From contig SIRU01000026.1 of assembly GCA_004366385.1 (NCBI GenBank), positions 1-32,501 of the forward strand: a DNA stretch of 32,501 nucleotides. Reading direction: 5' to 3'. The notes under the pieces were generated by a model. That model made no database searches. It saw only the letters and a program-made list of their open reading frames with translations, and was not told the DNA's origin. Positions 1 through 6,479 of the stretch are shown here, piece after piece; within the stretch, counting starts at the first letter, position 1, and every line of letters starts with the position of its first letter. Position numbers and translations under genes: made by a program. The stretch comes from Actinomycetota bacterium (GTDB lineage Bacteria > Actinomycetota > Thermoleophilia > Gaiellales > Gaiellaceae).

Positions 1-1
1 C

Positions 2-412
2 ATCTTCCTCGACAACCGCACGGCGGTCGCCGCGGCGCTCGCGGAGCACCGCCGCCGCGTGGAGCAGCTCGAGGCGGCGCTCGCGGAGGGTGACGCGGGC
101 TTCCTCGCGCGCTGGATCGGCGAGGCTGCCGGCAATCGCCGCCGCATGCTCGAGTCCGCGTACGAGGACGCGGGCCGTCTCCATCGCCTGCGCGTCCACG
201 TCCCCGACCGGCCGGGAGTGCTCGCCGGGATCTTCCAGGCGCTCGGCGCCGAGCGGATCAACGTCGCCGACTTCGACCTCGAGCACCTCTCGCACGAGCG
301 CGGCGGGACGCTGACGGTGCTCGTGTCGGGGGAGGAGGACGCTGCGCGCGCGGCCGCGCTCCTCGGAGGCCAGGGCTACGGCGTCGTCGTTGCGCCGGTC
401 GTCGAGGACTGA
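2..412 (+). CDS. tyrA: Prephenate dehydrogenase C-terminal part with ACT domain (5' truncated by window)
   Basis: The reading frame is open from base 2 with no start, so the gene begins before the window; 136 residues are visible. The first half is a helical stretch (IFLDNR...LAEHRRRVEQLEAAL) like the C-terminal helical dimerisation region of TyrA. Then comes an ACT domain starting RLRVHVPDRPGVLAGIF, with the usual small-molecule-binding DRPGVLA turn and a closing VVVAP strand. In this family the enzyme oxidises prephenate to 4-hydroxyphenylpyruvate in tyrosine synthesis, and the ACT domain usually senses the end product. The catalytic NAD domain is not visible, so the assignment rests on domain order. 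Another ACT-tailed dehydrogenase is possible. The stop is followed 7 bases later by the end of a convergent small gene. Confidence 0.7.
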   Translation: MFLDNRTAVAAALAEHRRRVEQLEAALAEGDAGFLARWIGEAAGNRRRMLESAYEDAGRLHRLRVHVPDRPGVLAGIFQALGAERINVADFDLEHLSHERGGTLTVLVSGEEDAARAAALLGGQGYGVVVAPVVED

Positions 413-419
413 GCGCGGC

Positions 420-608
420 TCACTTTCCGACCGTCCAGAGGACGACCGCCGACCACGAACCGAGCGCCGCGAACAGCAGCGCGGGGATCGCGTACTCCCA
501 GTGGATCGTCTCCGCCGGCGCAATGATCAGCCCGATCGCCCAGATGGCGAGGAGTACGGATGCGCCAGCGAGGAAGACGCTGGAGAACGTCGCGGCGAAG
601 CGGAGCAA
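420..608 (-). CDS. Small two-helix membrane protein, function unknown
   Basis: A 62-residue protein starting MLRFAATFSS. It has two hydrophobic segments at about residues 8-30 (VFLAGASVLLAIWAIGLII) and 40-59 (AIPALLFAALGSWSAVVLW), separated by a short loop with acidic residues. It ends in WTVGK. It is likely an inner-membrane hairpin protein. It is convergent with the tyrA-like gene and divergent from the nitrile hydratase genes, whose first start lies 30 bases away. I recognise no family. The clean hydrophobic pattern in a frame not forced by an overlapping gene argues that it is real. Confidence 0.6.
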   Translation of the reverse strand: MLRFAATFSSVFLAGASVLLAIWAIGLIIAPAETIHWEYAIPALLFAALGSWSAVVLWTVGK

Positions 609-638
609 GGCTCACAGCGTACGCCGTACGATCCCGGC

Positions 639-926
639 GTGACGCGCGGCGTCCACGACCGCGGCGGCGTCCCGACGGACGCGCCGATCGACCGCACCGA
701 GCACGAGCTCGCGGGCTGGGAGGTGCTCACGGACGCCCTCGCGAATGCGCTCGAGGACGCGGGCGTCGTCAACGTGGACGAGTTCCGCCGCGGGATCGAG
801 AGCATGCCGCCGGACGAGTACGAGCGCGCGGCCTACTACGAGCGCTGGCTCTTCTCCATCGAGACGAACCTGGTGGAGAAGGGCATCCTGCGAGCCGGCG
901 AGGTCGACGCGAGGCTCGGCACGTGA
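639..926 (+). CDS. Nitrile hydratase / thiocyanate hydrolase-type beta subunit, N-terminal half
   Basis: A 95-residue protein with a GTG start. It carries the hallmarks of the N-terminal half of nitrile hydratase beta: GVHDRGG near the start, a conserved Trp-Glu (GWEVLTDAL), then NVDEFRRGIESMPPDEY and a YYERWLFSIETNLVEKGIL helix. The DEFR arginine region is where nitrile hydratases place a beta arginine that contacts the oxidised cysteines of the alpha subunit. A classical beta subunit is about 220 residues; here the gene stops after the N-terminal helical half and the rest is the next gene, overlapping by 4 bases (GTGA). Accessory proteins of these enzymes share this fold, so an assembly role is the main alternative. 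The downstream partner genes favour a true subunit. Confidence 0.8.
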   Translation: MTRGVHDRGGVPTDAPIDRTEHELAGWEVLTDALANALEDAGVVNVDEFRRGIESMPPDEYERAAYYERWLFSIETNLVEKGILRAGEVDARLGT

Positions 927-1195
927 CCTTCGAGCCCGGTGCCCGAGTGCGAGTGTCGGACCGACCGCACGAAGGCCATCACCGAACGCCCGGCTACCTC
1001 AAGGGCAAGACAGGCGTCGTCGAGCGCGGGCGCGCGACGTTCACGAACCCGGAGACCCGCGCGTACGGCGAGGACGGCCTCCCCGAGCGCCGCGTCTACC
1101 TCGTCGGCTTCGAGCAGCGTGAGCTCTGGCCCGGGTACGAGCTGGACGACCGGTTGTTCGCCGACGTCTTCGAGCACTGGCTGGAGGACGCGTGA
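923..1195 (+). CDS. Nitrile hydratase / thiocyanate hydrolase-type beta subunit, C-terminal SH3-like half
   Basis: A 90-residue protein starting with GTG inside the stop of the previous gene. It matches the C-terminal SH3-like barrel of nitrile hydratase beta: GARVRVSDRPHEGHHRTPGYLKGKTGVVE, then a RRVYLVGFEQRELW strand pair and a terminal DRLFADVFEHWLE helix. The arginine in HHRTPGY corresponds to the conserved GHTR arginine that in characterised enzymes bonds to the modified cysteines. Separate genes for the two beta halves, with the alpha-type gene last, is the arrangement known for thiocyanate hydrolase (scnB, scnA, scnC); toyocamycin nitrile hydratase is also three-part. Translation is probably coupled to both neighbours through 4-base overlaps. 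Confidence 0.82.
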   Translation: MTFEPGARVRVSDRPHEGHHRTPGYLKGKTGVVERGRATFTNPETRAYGEDGLPERRVYLVGFEQRELWPGYELDDRLFADVFEHWLEDA

Positions 1196-1842
1196 GCCAC
1201 GACCACGACCACGATCACGAGCCGGTCGGGAACGAGCCCGAGGCGGCGATGCGCCCCCGCGCGCTCGAGGAGCTCCTCGTCGAGAAGGGGGTCCTCGACC
1301 GCGAGCGCATCCGCGCGCGGATCGACTGGCTCGTGTCGCGCACGCCCGCGAACGGCGCCAGGCTCGTCGCCCGCGCGTGGGTCGACCCGGACTTCAAGCA
1401 CCGGCTGGCCGAGGATGCCCGCGCCGCCGCCGACGAGCTCGGCCTCGACGTCGGCCCCTCGCCCGTCACGCTCGGCCTCGAGAACACGGAGTCCGTGCAC
1501 CACCTCGTCGTCTGCACGCTCTGCTCCTGCTACCCGAAGGCGCTGCTCGGCCCGCCGCCCGAGTGGTACAAGAGCCTGCCGTACCGCTCGCGCACCGTCT
1601 CCGACCCGCGCGGCGTCCTGCGCGAGTTCGGCGTCGAGCTGGACGACGGCGTCGAGGTGCGCGTCGTCGACTCGACCGCGGAGATCCGCTACCTCGTGAT
1701 CCCGCGTCGCCCGCCCGGCACCGAGGGCCTGACCGAGGACGAGCTCGCCGCGCTCGTCACCCGCGACTCGATGATCGGCGTCGCGGTGCCGCGTGCGCCG
1801 GAGCGGGAGCTCGCTCAGAGCTCGACGAGCGGCGGGGGGTAG
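1192..1842 (+). CDS. Cobalt-type nitrile hydratase alpha (thiocyanate hydrolase gamma-like) subunit
   Basis: A 216-residue catalytic subunit, GTG start overlapping the previous stop by 4 bases. The metal site is VCTLCSCYP, with cysteines at 108, 111 and 113. Threonine after the first cysteine is the cobalt-type signature (iron enzymes have serine there). Downstream family blocks are PEWYKSLPYRSRTVSDPR and the RYLVIPRRPPGTEGLTEDEL segment. The first ten residues alternate His and Asp (SHDHDHDHE), a possible metal-loading tail seen in some relatives. The enzyme hydrates a nitrile to an amide, or hydrolyses thiocyanate if the split-beta layout reflects substrate; the sequence does not settle which. 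The 3' end overlaps the convergent photolyase by 28 bases. No cobalt chaperone is visible nearby. Confidence 0.9.
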   Translation: MSHDHDHDHEPVGNEPEAAMRPRALEELLVEKGVLDRERIRARIDWLVSRTPANGARLVARAWVDPDFKHRLAEDARAAADELGLDVGPSPVTLGLENTESVHHLVVCTLCSCYPKALLGPPPEWYKSLPYRSRTVSDPRGVLREFGVELDDGVEVRVVDSTAEIRYLVIPRRPPGTEGLTEDELAALVTRDSMIGVAVPRAPERELAQSSTSGGG

Positions 1843-3080
1843 CCGAGCTCGGCGAGCGCCGTGCGCCCGAGCCGCCACGGCTCGTGGACGTCGCGCGGGT
1901 CCAGCTCGTGCAGCTCGGGGACGAAGCGCCGCACGTACGCGCCCTCAGGGTCGAAGCGCCGCGCCTGCCGGATCGGGTTGAAAACGCGGTTCGGCCGCGG
2001 GTCGGTCCCCGTCCCGGCGACCCACTGCCAGTTCGCGGCGTTGCTGGCCGGGTCGCCGTCGACGAGCAGCTCGTCGAAGTGCGCGAAGCCGAGCCGCCAG
2101 TCGATCCCGAGCCGCTTGACGAGGAACGACGCCGTGAGCAGCCGCGCGCGGTTGTGCATCCAGCCCTCGCGCCTGAGCTGGCGCATGCCTGCGTCGACGA
2201 CGGGGATGCCAGTCAGCCCACTTCGCCATGCGTCGAACGCGTCGTCGTCGACACGCCAGGCGCGAGCGCGCGGGCGGTAGTCGTCGGACGTCAGGCGCGG
2301 GAACGCCGCCCGCAGCTGGAGGCAGAAGTCGCGCCAGCACAGCTGGCGGACGAAGTCCTCCCCGCCCGCCGCCGCGACCGCGACCTCGAGCGGCGAGACA
2401 CAGCCGAAGCGCAGGTACGGCGACAGGCCGGACGTCCCCTCGGCCGCAAGCACGTCCCGCGAGTTCTTGTAGCGCTCGAGCCCGTTCTCTAGGAAGCCCG
2501 CCAGCACGCGGCGGCCCTCCGTCTCACCGCCGCGCGGGCGTCCGGGCGACGGCTCGCCGAGCCCGAGCTCCGCGAGTGTCGGCAGGCGGCCCGCGTCGAT
2601 CCCGTCCGGGAGCTCGAGGTCGCGCACGGGCGTCTCGAGCGCGCGCCGCTCGGCGCCGCTCCAGGCGTGCCAGTACGGCGTGAAGACCCGGTAGTGGTCG
2701 CCCCCGGCGGGGGTCACGGCGCCAGGCTCGACGATCGCCGTCCCCGGGAACGCCCGCACGCGGGCGATCGCCCGCAGCGCCTGCTCGCGCCTCAGCCCGA
2801 ACGGCCCCGTGTCTCCGCTCACGTACACCGCGCCGGGCCGCAGGCTCGCGACGACCTCCTCCGCTCGTCCGCGCCGCACGACGAGCGCGCCCCCGAGCCG
2901 CTCGCGGAGGTCGGCGAGCGTCTCGAGGAGGAACGCGACGCGGTTCGCGCTCCCCAGCAGCCGGTCGTCGAGGACGAACAGCGGGACGACCTCGTCGTGC
3001 GCGTCCACGGCCGAAGAGAGGGCCGGGTGGTCGTGCGTCCGGAGGTCGCGCGTGAGCAGGACGACCGCGCGGTCGCTCAC
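1815..3080 (-). CDS. phr: Deoxyribodipyrimidine photolyase (class I)
   Basis: A 421-residue photolyase using light to split cyclobutane pyrimidine dimers. The N-terminal alpha/beta antenna domain begins VVLLTRDLRTHDHPAL. The C-terminal FAD domain shows the family order ERYKNSRD, GTSGLSPYLRFGCVSP, CWRDF, GWMHNRARLLTASFLVK, DWRLGFAHFDELLVDGDPAS, NWQWVAGTGTDPRPNRVFNP and RFDPEGAYVRRFVPEL, all intact. The start is a GTG overlapping the stop of the upstream MerR gene by 4 bases, so the two are co-transcribed and probably translationally coupled. The frame is open much further upstream, but that extension only shadows the MerR gene. The antenna cofactor cannot be told. Its 3' end overlaps the nitrile hydratase alpha gene tail to tail. 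Confidence 0.95.
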   Translation of the reverse strand: MSDRAVVLLTRDLRTHDHPALSSAVDAHDEVVPLFVLDDRLLGSANRVAFLLETLADLRERLGGALVVRRGRAEEVVASLRPGAVYVSGDTGPFGLRREQALRAIARVRAFPGTAIVEPGAVTPAGGDHYRVFTPYWHAWSGAERRALETPVRDLELPDGIDAGRLPTLAELGLGEPSPGRPRGGETEGRRVLAGFLENGLERYKNSRDVLAAEGTSGLSPYLRFGCVSPLEVAVAAAGGEDFVRQLCWRDFCLQLRAAFPRLTSDDYRPRARAWRVDDDAFDAWRSGLTGIPVVDAGMRQLRREGWMHNRARLLTASFLVKRLGIDWRLGFAHFDELLVDGDPASNAANWQWVAGTGTDPRPNRVFNPIRQARRFDPEGAYVRRFVPELHELDPRDVHEPWRLGRTALAELGYPPPLVEL

Positions 3081-3976
3081 ACCGTCTGCGAGGAGGCGAC
3101 GAGCTCCGCGGCGTCGATCGGGCTCTCGGCTGCGTACGAGGCGCCGGCGAGCGCCGCGATCTGCTCGGTCGCAGCCGCTCCGGCGAGGACGACCCGGTGC
3201 GTCGCAGCCAGGGCTTTCAGCTCTTCCAGCACCGACCCGAGCCGGGACGGGATGAGCGACGCGAGCACGATCACGTCGGGCGCCATCCGCGAGGCCGTCT
3301 CGGCCACCGTCGAGAGCGGCGTGTCCGCCCCCAGGAAGGTCACGCGCCAGCCGCGAGCGCGGAGCGCCAGCCCGAAGACGACGAGCCCGAGGTCGTGCTG
3401 CTCGCCGGGCGGCGCAGCGAGGAGCGCGAGCGGGCCCGTCCCCTGACCCCAGCCGCGGGCGAGGCCGAGGAGCCGCCCGCGGACGAGGTTGCTGGCGAAG
3501 TGCTCCTGCGCGACGGTGATCTCGCCGCGCTCCCAGCGCTCCCCGAGGTCGACGAGAGTCGGGAGGATCAGGTCGCGCAGGACCGTCTCGAGCCCGAACG
3601 CCGCGAGCGCGCGGTCGAGGACGGCGTGACTCGAGGCCTCGTCGAACGCCTCGAGCGCCCGCCGGAGCTCGGCGACGGACGACTCGAGGAGTGCCTCGCC
3701 GGTGTCCGCGGGCGCATCCCCGGAGGGCACGGCGACGGGCGTCTCCCGCGCGAGCCTCGCGGCCTCCGCCGCGGACAGGCCGCGGCTCAGATGCTCCTTC
3801 ATCGCCCGCACCCGGGCGACGTCCTCGTCGGAGTAGAGGCGGAAGCGCCCGGGCGAACGGCCCGGGTCGAGCAATCCGTAGCGCCGCTCCCAGGCCCGCA
3901 GCAGCTCCGGGCTCACGCCCACGCGCCGGCTCAGCTCGCCGATCCGGATGTAGCCCGCCTGCTCCATGGCGCGCAT
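3077..3976 (-). CDS. MerR-family regulator with CarH-like adenosylcobalamin photoreceptor domain
   Basis: A 299-residue protein with three parts. Residues about 8-75 are a MerR winged helix (IRIGELSRRVGVSPELLRAWERRYGLL). Residues about 95-175 are a helical cobalamin-cap domain. From about 183 there is a Rossmann-like B12-binding domain. It carries both CarH/LitR signatures: W148 followed after nine residues by E158-H159, and the cobalamin loop E192-x-H194-x-x-G197. In CarH, adenosylcobalamin holds a DNA-bound tetramer in the dark and light breaks it, releasing the promoter. The overlapping downstream photolyase makes light-induced repair the obvious target. A second in-frame ATG three codons in is an alternative start. 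No clear ribosome site is visible; a weak GACAAT sits 9 bases upstream, so a leaderless message is possible. Confidence 0.9.
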   Translation of the reverse strand: MRAMEQAGYIRIGELSRRVGVSPELLRAWERRYGLLDPGRSPGRFRLYSDEDVARVRAMKEHLSRGLSAAEAARLARETPVAVPSGDAPADTGEALLESSVAELRRALEAFDEASSHAVLDRALAAFGLETVLRDLILPTLVDLGERWERGEITVAQEHFASNLVRGRLLGLARGWGQGTGPLALLAAPPGEQHDLGLVVFGLALRARGWRVTFLGADTPLSTVAETASRMAPDVIVLASLIPSRLGSVLEELKALAATHRVVLAGAAATEQIAALAGASYAAESPIDAAELVASSQTV

Positions 3977-4015
3977 CGTACAGAGATTGTCTCGAATTAG
4001 CGAGTGGTTCGAAAC

Positions 4016-4038
4016 AGACCCTTGACAAGACCCATGAC
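4016..4038 (+). repeat. Tandem 11-base direct repeat, candidate operator
   Basis: AGACCCTTGAC (4016-4026) and AGACCCATGAC (4028-4038) match at 10 of 11 positions with a 12-base period. They cover the TTGACA box of the fasciclin gene and lie in the 107-base divergent region next to the CarH-like regulator. Thermus CarH is reported to bind tandem 11-base repeats over the -35 region, so this is a candidate operator by inference. Confidence 0.5.
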
Positions 4039-4051
4039 TATGCGCTACAAG
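4022..4051 (+). promoter_or_regulatory. Sigma-70-type promoter for the fasciclin gene
   Basis: A perfect TTGACA at 4022-4027, an 18-base spacer, then TACAAG at 4046-4051 (4 of 6 to TATAAT). Transcription would begin near 4058, leaving a short leader with the strong AAAGGAGG ribosome site at 4070-4077 before the ATG at 4084. Two TCTGGAC copies 11 bases apart (4052 and 4063) lie in the leader. Confidence 0.5.
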
Positions 4052-4083
4052 TCTGGACGTAATCTGGACAAAGGAGGAACGAC

Positions 4084-4599
4084 ATGAGGTTCATCACCGC
4101 AGCCATCGCAGTCGTCGCACTCGTCGCGGCGGCCGTGATCGGCGCCCGGGTGGCGACCGCCGAGGCCGCTCCGGCTGCACCGGCCGCCAAGCAGGCGAAC
4201 ATCGTGCAGACGGCGGTAGCCGCCGGCGAGTTCAAGACGCTCGCGAGTCTGCTCAAGACCGCCGGCCTCGCGAAGACGCTCCAGGGCAAGGGCCCGTACA
4301 CGGTCTTCGCTCCCACGGACGCGGCGTTCGCGAAAGTGCCCAAGTCGACGCTGGCGGCGCTCGGCAAGGACAAGGCGAAGCTCCGGGCCGTGCTCCTCTA
4401 CCACGTCGCGAACGGGAAGGTCGGCTCGGGCCGCGTCGTCAAGCTCAAGCAGGTCAAGACCCTGAACGGCGCGCCCGCTCGCGTGAAGGTCTCCGGCGGG
4501 AGGGTGTTCGTCGGCGGCGCGCGCGTCGTGACCCCCGACGTCAAGGCGTCGAACGGCGTCATCCACGTCGTCAACAAGGTCCTGCTGCCGCCGGCGTAG
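4084..4599 (+). CDS. Secreted fasciclin-domain protein
   Basis: A 171-residue protein. A signal peptide covers about residues 1-30 (MRFITAAIAVVALVAAAVIG, then alanine-rich with a likely cut after an ATAEA-type site). One fasciclin (FAS1/BIgH3) domain follows: NIVQTAVAAGEFKTLASLLK, GPYTVFAPTDAAFAKVP, LRAVLLYHVANGKV and a final ASNGVIHVVNKVLLPP, the canonical H1, YH and H2 blocks. Such domains mediate adhesion or matrix contacts outside the cell; the ligand is unknown. The mature protein is lysine-rich. The start is fixed by a near-perfect ribosome site. It shares an intergenic region with the light-responsive regulator, so it could belong to the same regulon. Confidence 0.9.
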   Translation: MRFITAAIAVVALVAAAVIGARVATAEAAPAAPAAKQANIVQTAVAAGEFKTLASLLKTAGLAKTLQGKGPYTVFAPTDAAFAKVPKSTLAALGKDKAKLRAVLLYHVANGKVGSGRVVKLKQVKTLNGAPARVKVSGGRVFVGGARVVTPDVKASNGVIHVVNKVLLPPA

Positions 4600-4627
4600 G
4601 CGACAGCGCGAACGAGAGGAGGGGAAC

Positions 4628-5002
4628 ATGCTCCGCAAGCTCGCAACCTTCGGCATCGTCCTGGCCGTCGGGCTCACCGGCGCGGCGGGCGCGGTCGCCG
4701 GGAACAAGGGCGGCAAGCCGAGCACGCCGCCGAAGCCGCCCAAGCAGGTGACGCTGTCCGGCCCGAAGTGCGTCAAGGCCGGCGTCAAGTTCCTGATCAA
4801 GAACGACCTGATCCTGGCCGCGGCCAGGGGCGAGATCGACTACGACGCGATCGACTCGGACGAGCCGCCGTACACCAGCGGCCTGATCAACACCGACCTG
4901 CCGCCGGGCTCGTTCCTGCCGCTCGGCACGGTCGTGGAGCTCCACCTCACGAAGCCCGAGCTCTTCGACTGGTGCATCAAGAAGAAGGGCCGCGACGACT
5001 GA
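4628..5002 (+). CDS. Small secreted protein with proline/lysine linker, function unknown
   Basis: A 124-residue protein preceded by GAGAGGAGGGG. Residues 1-25 form a signal peptide (MLRKLATFGIVLAVGLTGAA, alanine-glycine cut region). A basic Pro-Lys linker follows (NKGGKPSTPPKPPKQ), then a compact domain of about 80 residues with only two cysteines (GPKCVKAG and FDWCIKK), which could form one disulfide. The middle has an acidic DYDAIDSDEPP patch and a LPPGSFLPLGTVVELHLTKPEL stretch. It begins 28 bases after the fasciclin gene on the same strand and ends before a terminator, so the pair likely forms one operon. I do not recognise the domain. Confidence 0.75.
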   Translation: MLRKLATFGIVLAVGLTGAAGAVAGNKGGKPSTPPKPPKQVTLSGPKCVKAGVKFLIKNDLILAAARGEIDYDAIDSDEPPYTSGLINTDLPPGSFLPLGTVVELHLTKPELFDWCIKKKGRDD

Positions 5003-5025
5003 TCGTCCCTCAGACCGAGTGGTGC

Positions 5026-5057
5026 GCGAAGAGGCCGGGCTCGCCCGGCCTCTTCGC
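5026..5057. terminator. Strong terminator hairpin between convergent genes
   Basis: A perfect 15-base stem: left arm 5026-5040 (GCGAAGAGGCCGGGC), two-base loop, right arm 5043-5057. It sits between the stop of the secreted-protein gene (5002) and the convergent kinase stop (5058-5060). There is no long T tract, as is common in high-GC genomes. It can serve both strands. Confidence 0.85.
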
Positions 5058-6437
5058 TTACGTGGGGCGGAGGACGACCTCGATCGCCGTGCCGCGGCCG
5101 GGGGCGGAGCTCAGGTTGAGCTCGCCCTGGATCGCGTCCGCGCGGAGCCTCATGTTCTCCAGCCCTTGCCCGTTCGCCGCCGTCTCCTCGTCGAAGCCGA
5201 TCCCGTCGTCGCGTACCAGCACGACGCGCCGGCCGTTTCGCTGCGCGATCTCCACCTCGACCTGCGTCGCCCCGGCGTGACGGCGTGCGTTGCCGAGGCC
5301 CTCCTGGACGATGCGGAAGACCTCGATCTGCTCGTCAGGCGCGAGCCGGACCGCGCGGTCGACGTCGAGCTCCACGTCGAGCTCGCCGTCGGCGGTCAGA
5401 ACCTCGACGTAGCGGCGCAGCGCCGAGTCGAAGCGCGCCGAGCCGCCCGCCGACGAGAGGGCGAGCACAGCGAAGCGAGCTTCCTGCTGGGCCGAGGTCG
5501 ACGCCCGCTTCAGCCGCGGGAGCACCTCCTCGAGCGGTGCCCCGGTCTCGAGCATGTTCACCTGGGTCGAGATCGCGAACAGGTACTGGGCGAGGCCGTC
5601 GTGGATCTCCCGCGCAACACGGGCGCGCTCGTCCGCCACCGCGCGCCCGAACTCCGCGTCGGCGATCGCCCTCCACACGCCGACGAGGAGGAGCCCGAAC
5701 GCGATCAGGCGCAGGAAGTCGCCCTGGAGGACGAACTCGCTCGAAACCACGGGCGTCAGGACGAGGTGCAGGTCGGCGAAAAACGCGAGCGTGACGGACA
5801 GGCAGAGCCAGCTGTCGAGGTCACGGCCATGGCGCCGGTAGCGGAGAGCGAAGCCGACCAGCGCGACGAGCCAGAGGATGGAGAGGAGCGACGCCGCCAG
5901 CACCACCGACGAGCCCTCGACGAGCTCTCCGGAGAGCGCCGTGCTACCCCACTGCGGCGTGCTGAGCCCCATGCCCGCCGACGCGAGCAGCGCGGCGATG
6001 CCGATGCCGACGGCGAGGAGCGCAGGGCGTCTGGTGGTGAGGCGGCCGTCCGTGTACGGCGCGACTGCGATCAGCGCCGCGCCGAGCAGGCGCGCGCCGA
6101 CCAGCGCCCAGGCGGCCGCCGGCGGGAGCGTCTCCCCACCCAGGATCGGGACGAGGCCGAACGCGATCGTCCCGAGCGCGATGCTCCAGAAGCCCGCCGC
6201 GACGAGGAGGTCCAGCGTCCTGCCGTCCACGAGGAAGCGCACGCTGGCGAGCACCGACACGATCGCGGCGACGACGGCGATCGCCGTGTCCAGGAACAGC
6301 CGCGTCTCCGGCAGCTCGTAGGAGGACTGGAGCGAGCTGCTGACGGCGAAGAGCCCCGTCGTCCACGCGAGCAGCGTGACGAGCAGGATCTCGCTCACCA
6401 GCCACGAGCGGTAGGTCTGCGAGCGCCGATGATCCAC
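5058..6437 (-). CDS. NarL-type membrane sensor histidine kinase
   Basis: A 459-residue kinase. About eight hydrophobic segments fill residues 14-258, with no large extracellular domain, so it probably senses something in or near the membrane. The HisKA_3 phospho-acceptor is H279 in RVAREIHDGLAQYLF. The HATPase domain has the N box (E379, N383 in VQEGLGNARRHA), the G1 box DDGIGFDEE (411-419) and the G2 region GQGLENMRLRADAIQG. I chose GTG 6437 because AAGAGG stands three bases upstream, mirroring the regulator's start on the other strand. ATG 6479 is in frame but would abut the regulator start exactly. The partner is the divergent NarL-type regulator. Divergent rather than co-directional order is less usual for such pairs. 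Confidence 0.9.
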   Translation of the reverse strand: MDHRRSQTYRSWLVSEILLVTLLAWTTGLFAVSSSLQSSYELPETRLFLDTAIAVVAAIVSVLASVRFLVDGRTLDLLVAAGFWSIALGTIAFGLVPILGGETLPPAAAWALVGARLLGAALIAVAPYTDGRLTTRRPALLAVGIGIAALLASAGMGLSTPQWGSTALSGELVEGSSVVLAASLLSILWLVALVGFALRYRRHGRDLDSWLCLSVTLAFFADLHLVLTPVVSSEFVLQGDFLRLIAFGLLLVGVWRAIADAEFGRAVADERARVAREIHDGLAQYLFAISTQVNMLETGAPLEEVLPRLKRASTSAQQEARFAVLALSSAGGSARFDSALRRYVEVLTADGELDVELDVDRAVRLAPDEQIEVFRIVQEGLGNARRHAGATQVEVEIAQRNGRRVVLVRDDGIGFDEETAANGQGLENMRLRADAIQGELNLSSAPGRGTAIEVVLRPT

Positions 6438-6440
6438 GTT

Positions 6441-6476
6441 CCTCTTGTCGGCACGCGGGTTGCTGCCGATAAGAGG
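6441..6476. promoter_or_regulatory. Inverted repeat holding both ribosome sites of the divergent kinase and regulator
   Basis: CCTCTTGTCGGCA (6441-6453) and TGCCGATAAGAGG (6464-6476) are inverted copies with one mismatch in 13 and a 10-base spacer. Each outer end is an AAGAGG ribosome site reading outward, three bases before a GTG start (6437 minus, 6480 plus). The whole gap between the genes is only 42 bases. It is a candidate operator for the regulator, or an artefact of symmetric ribosome sites extended by chance. Confidence 0.6.
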
Positions 6477-6479
6477 CAT

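Noticed and set aside
3081-4028. Upstream extension of the photolyase frame
   Set aside because: It is a shadow of the MerR regulator in another frame and reads as arginine-rich low-complexity sequence.
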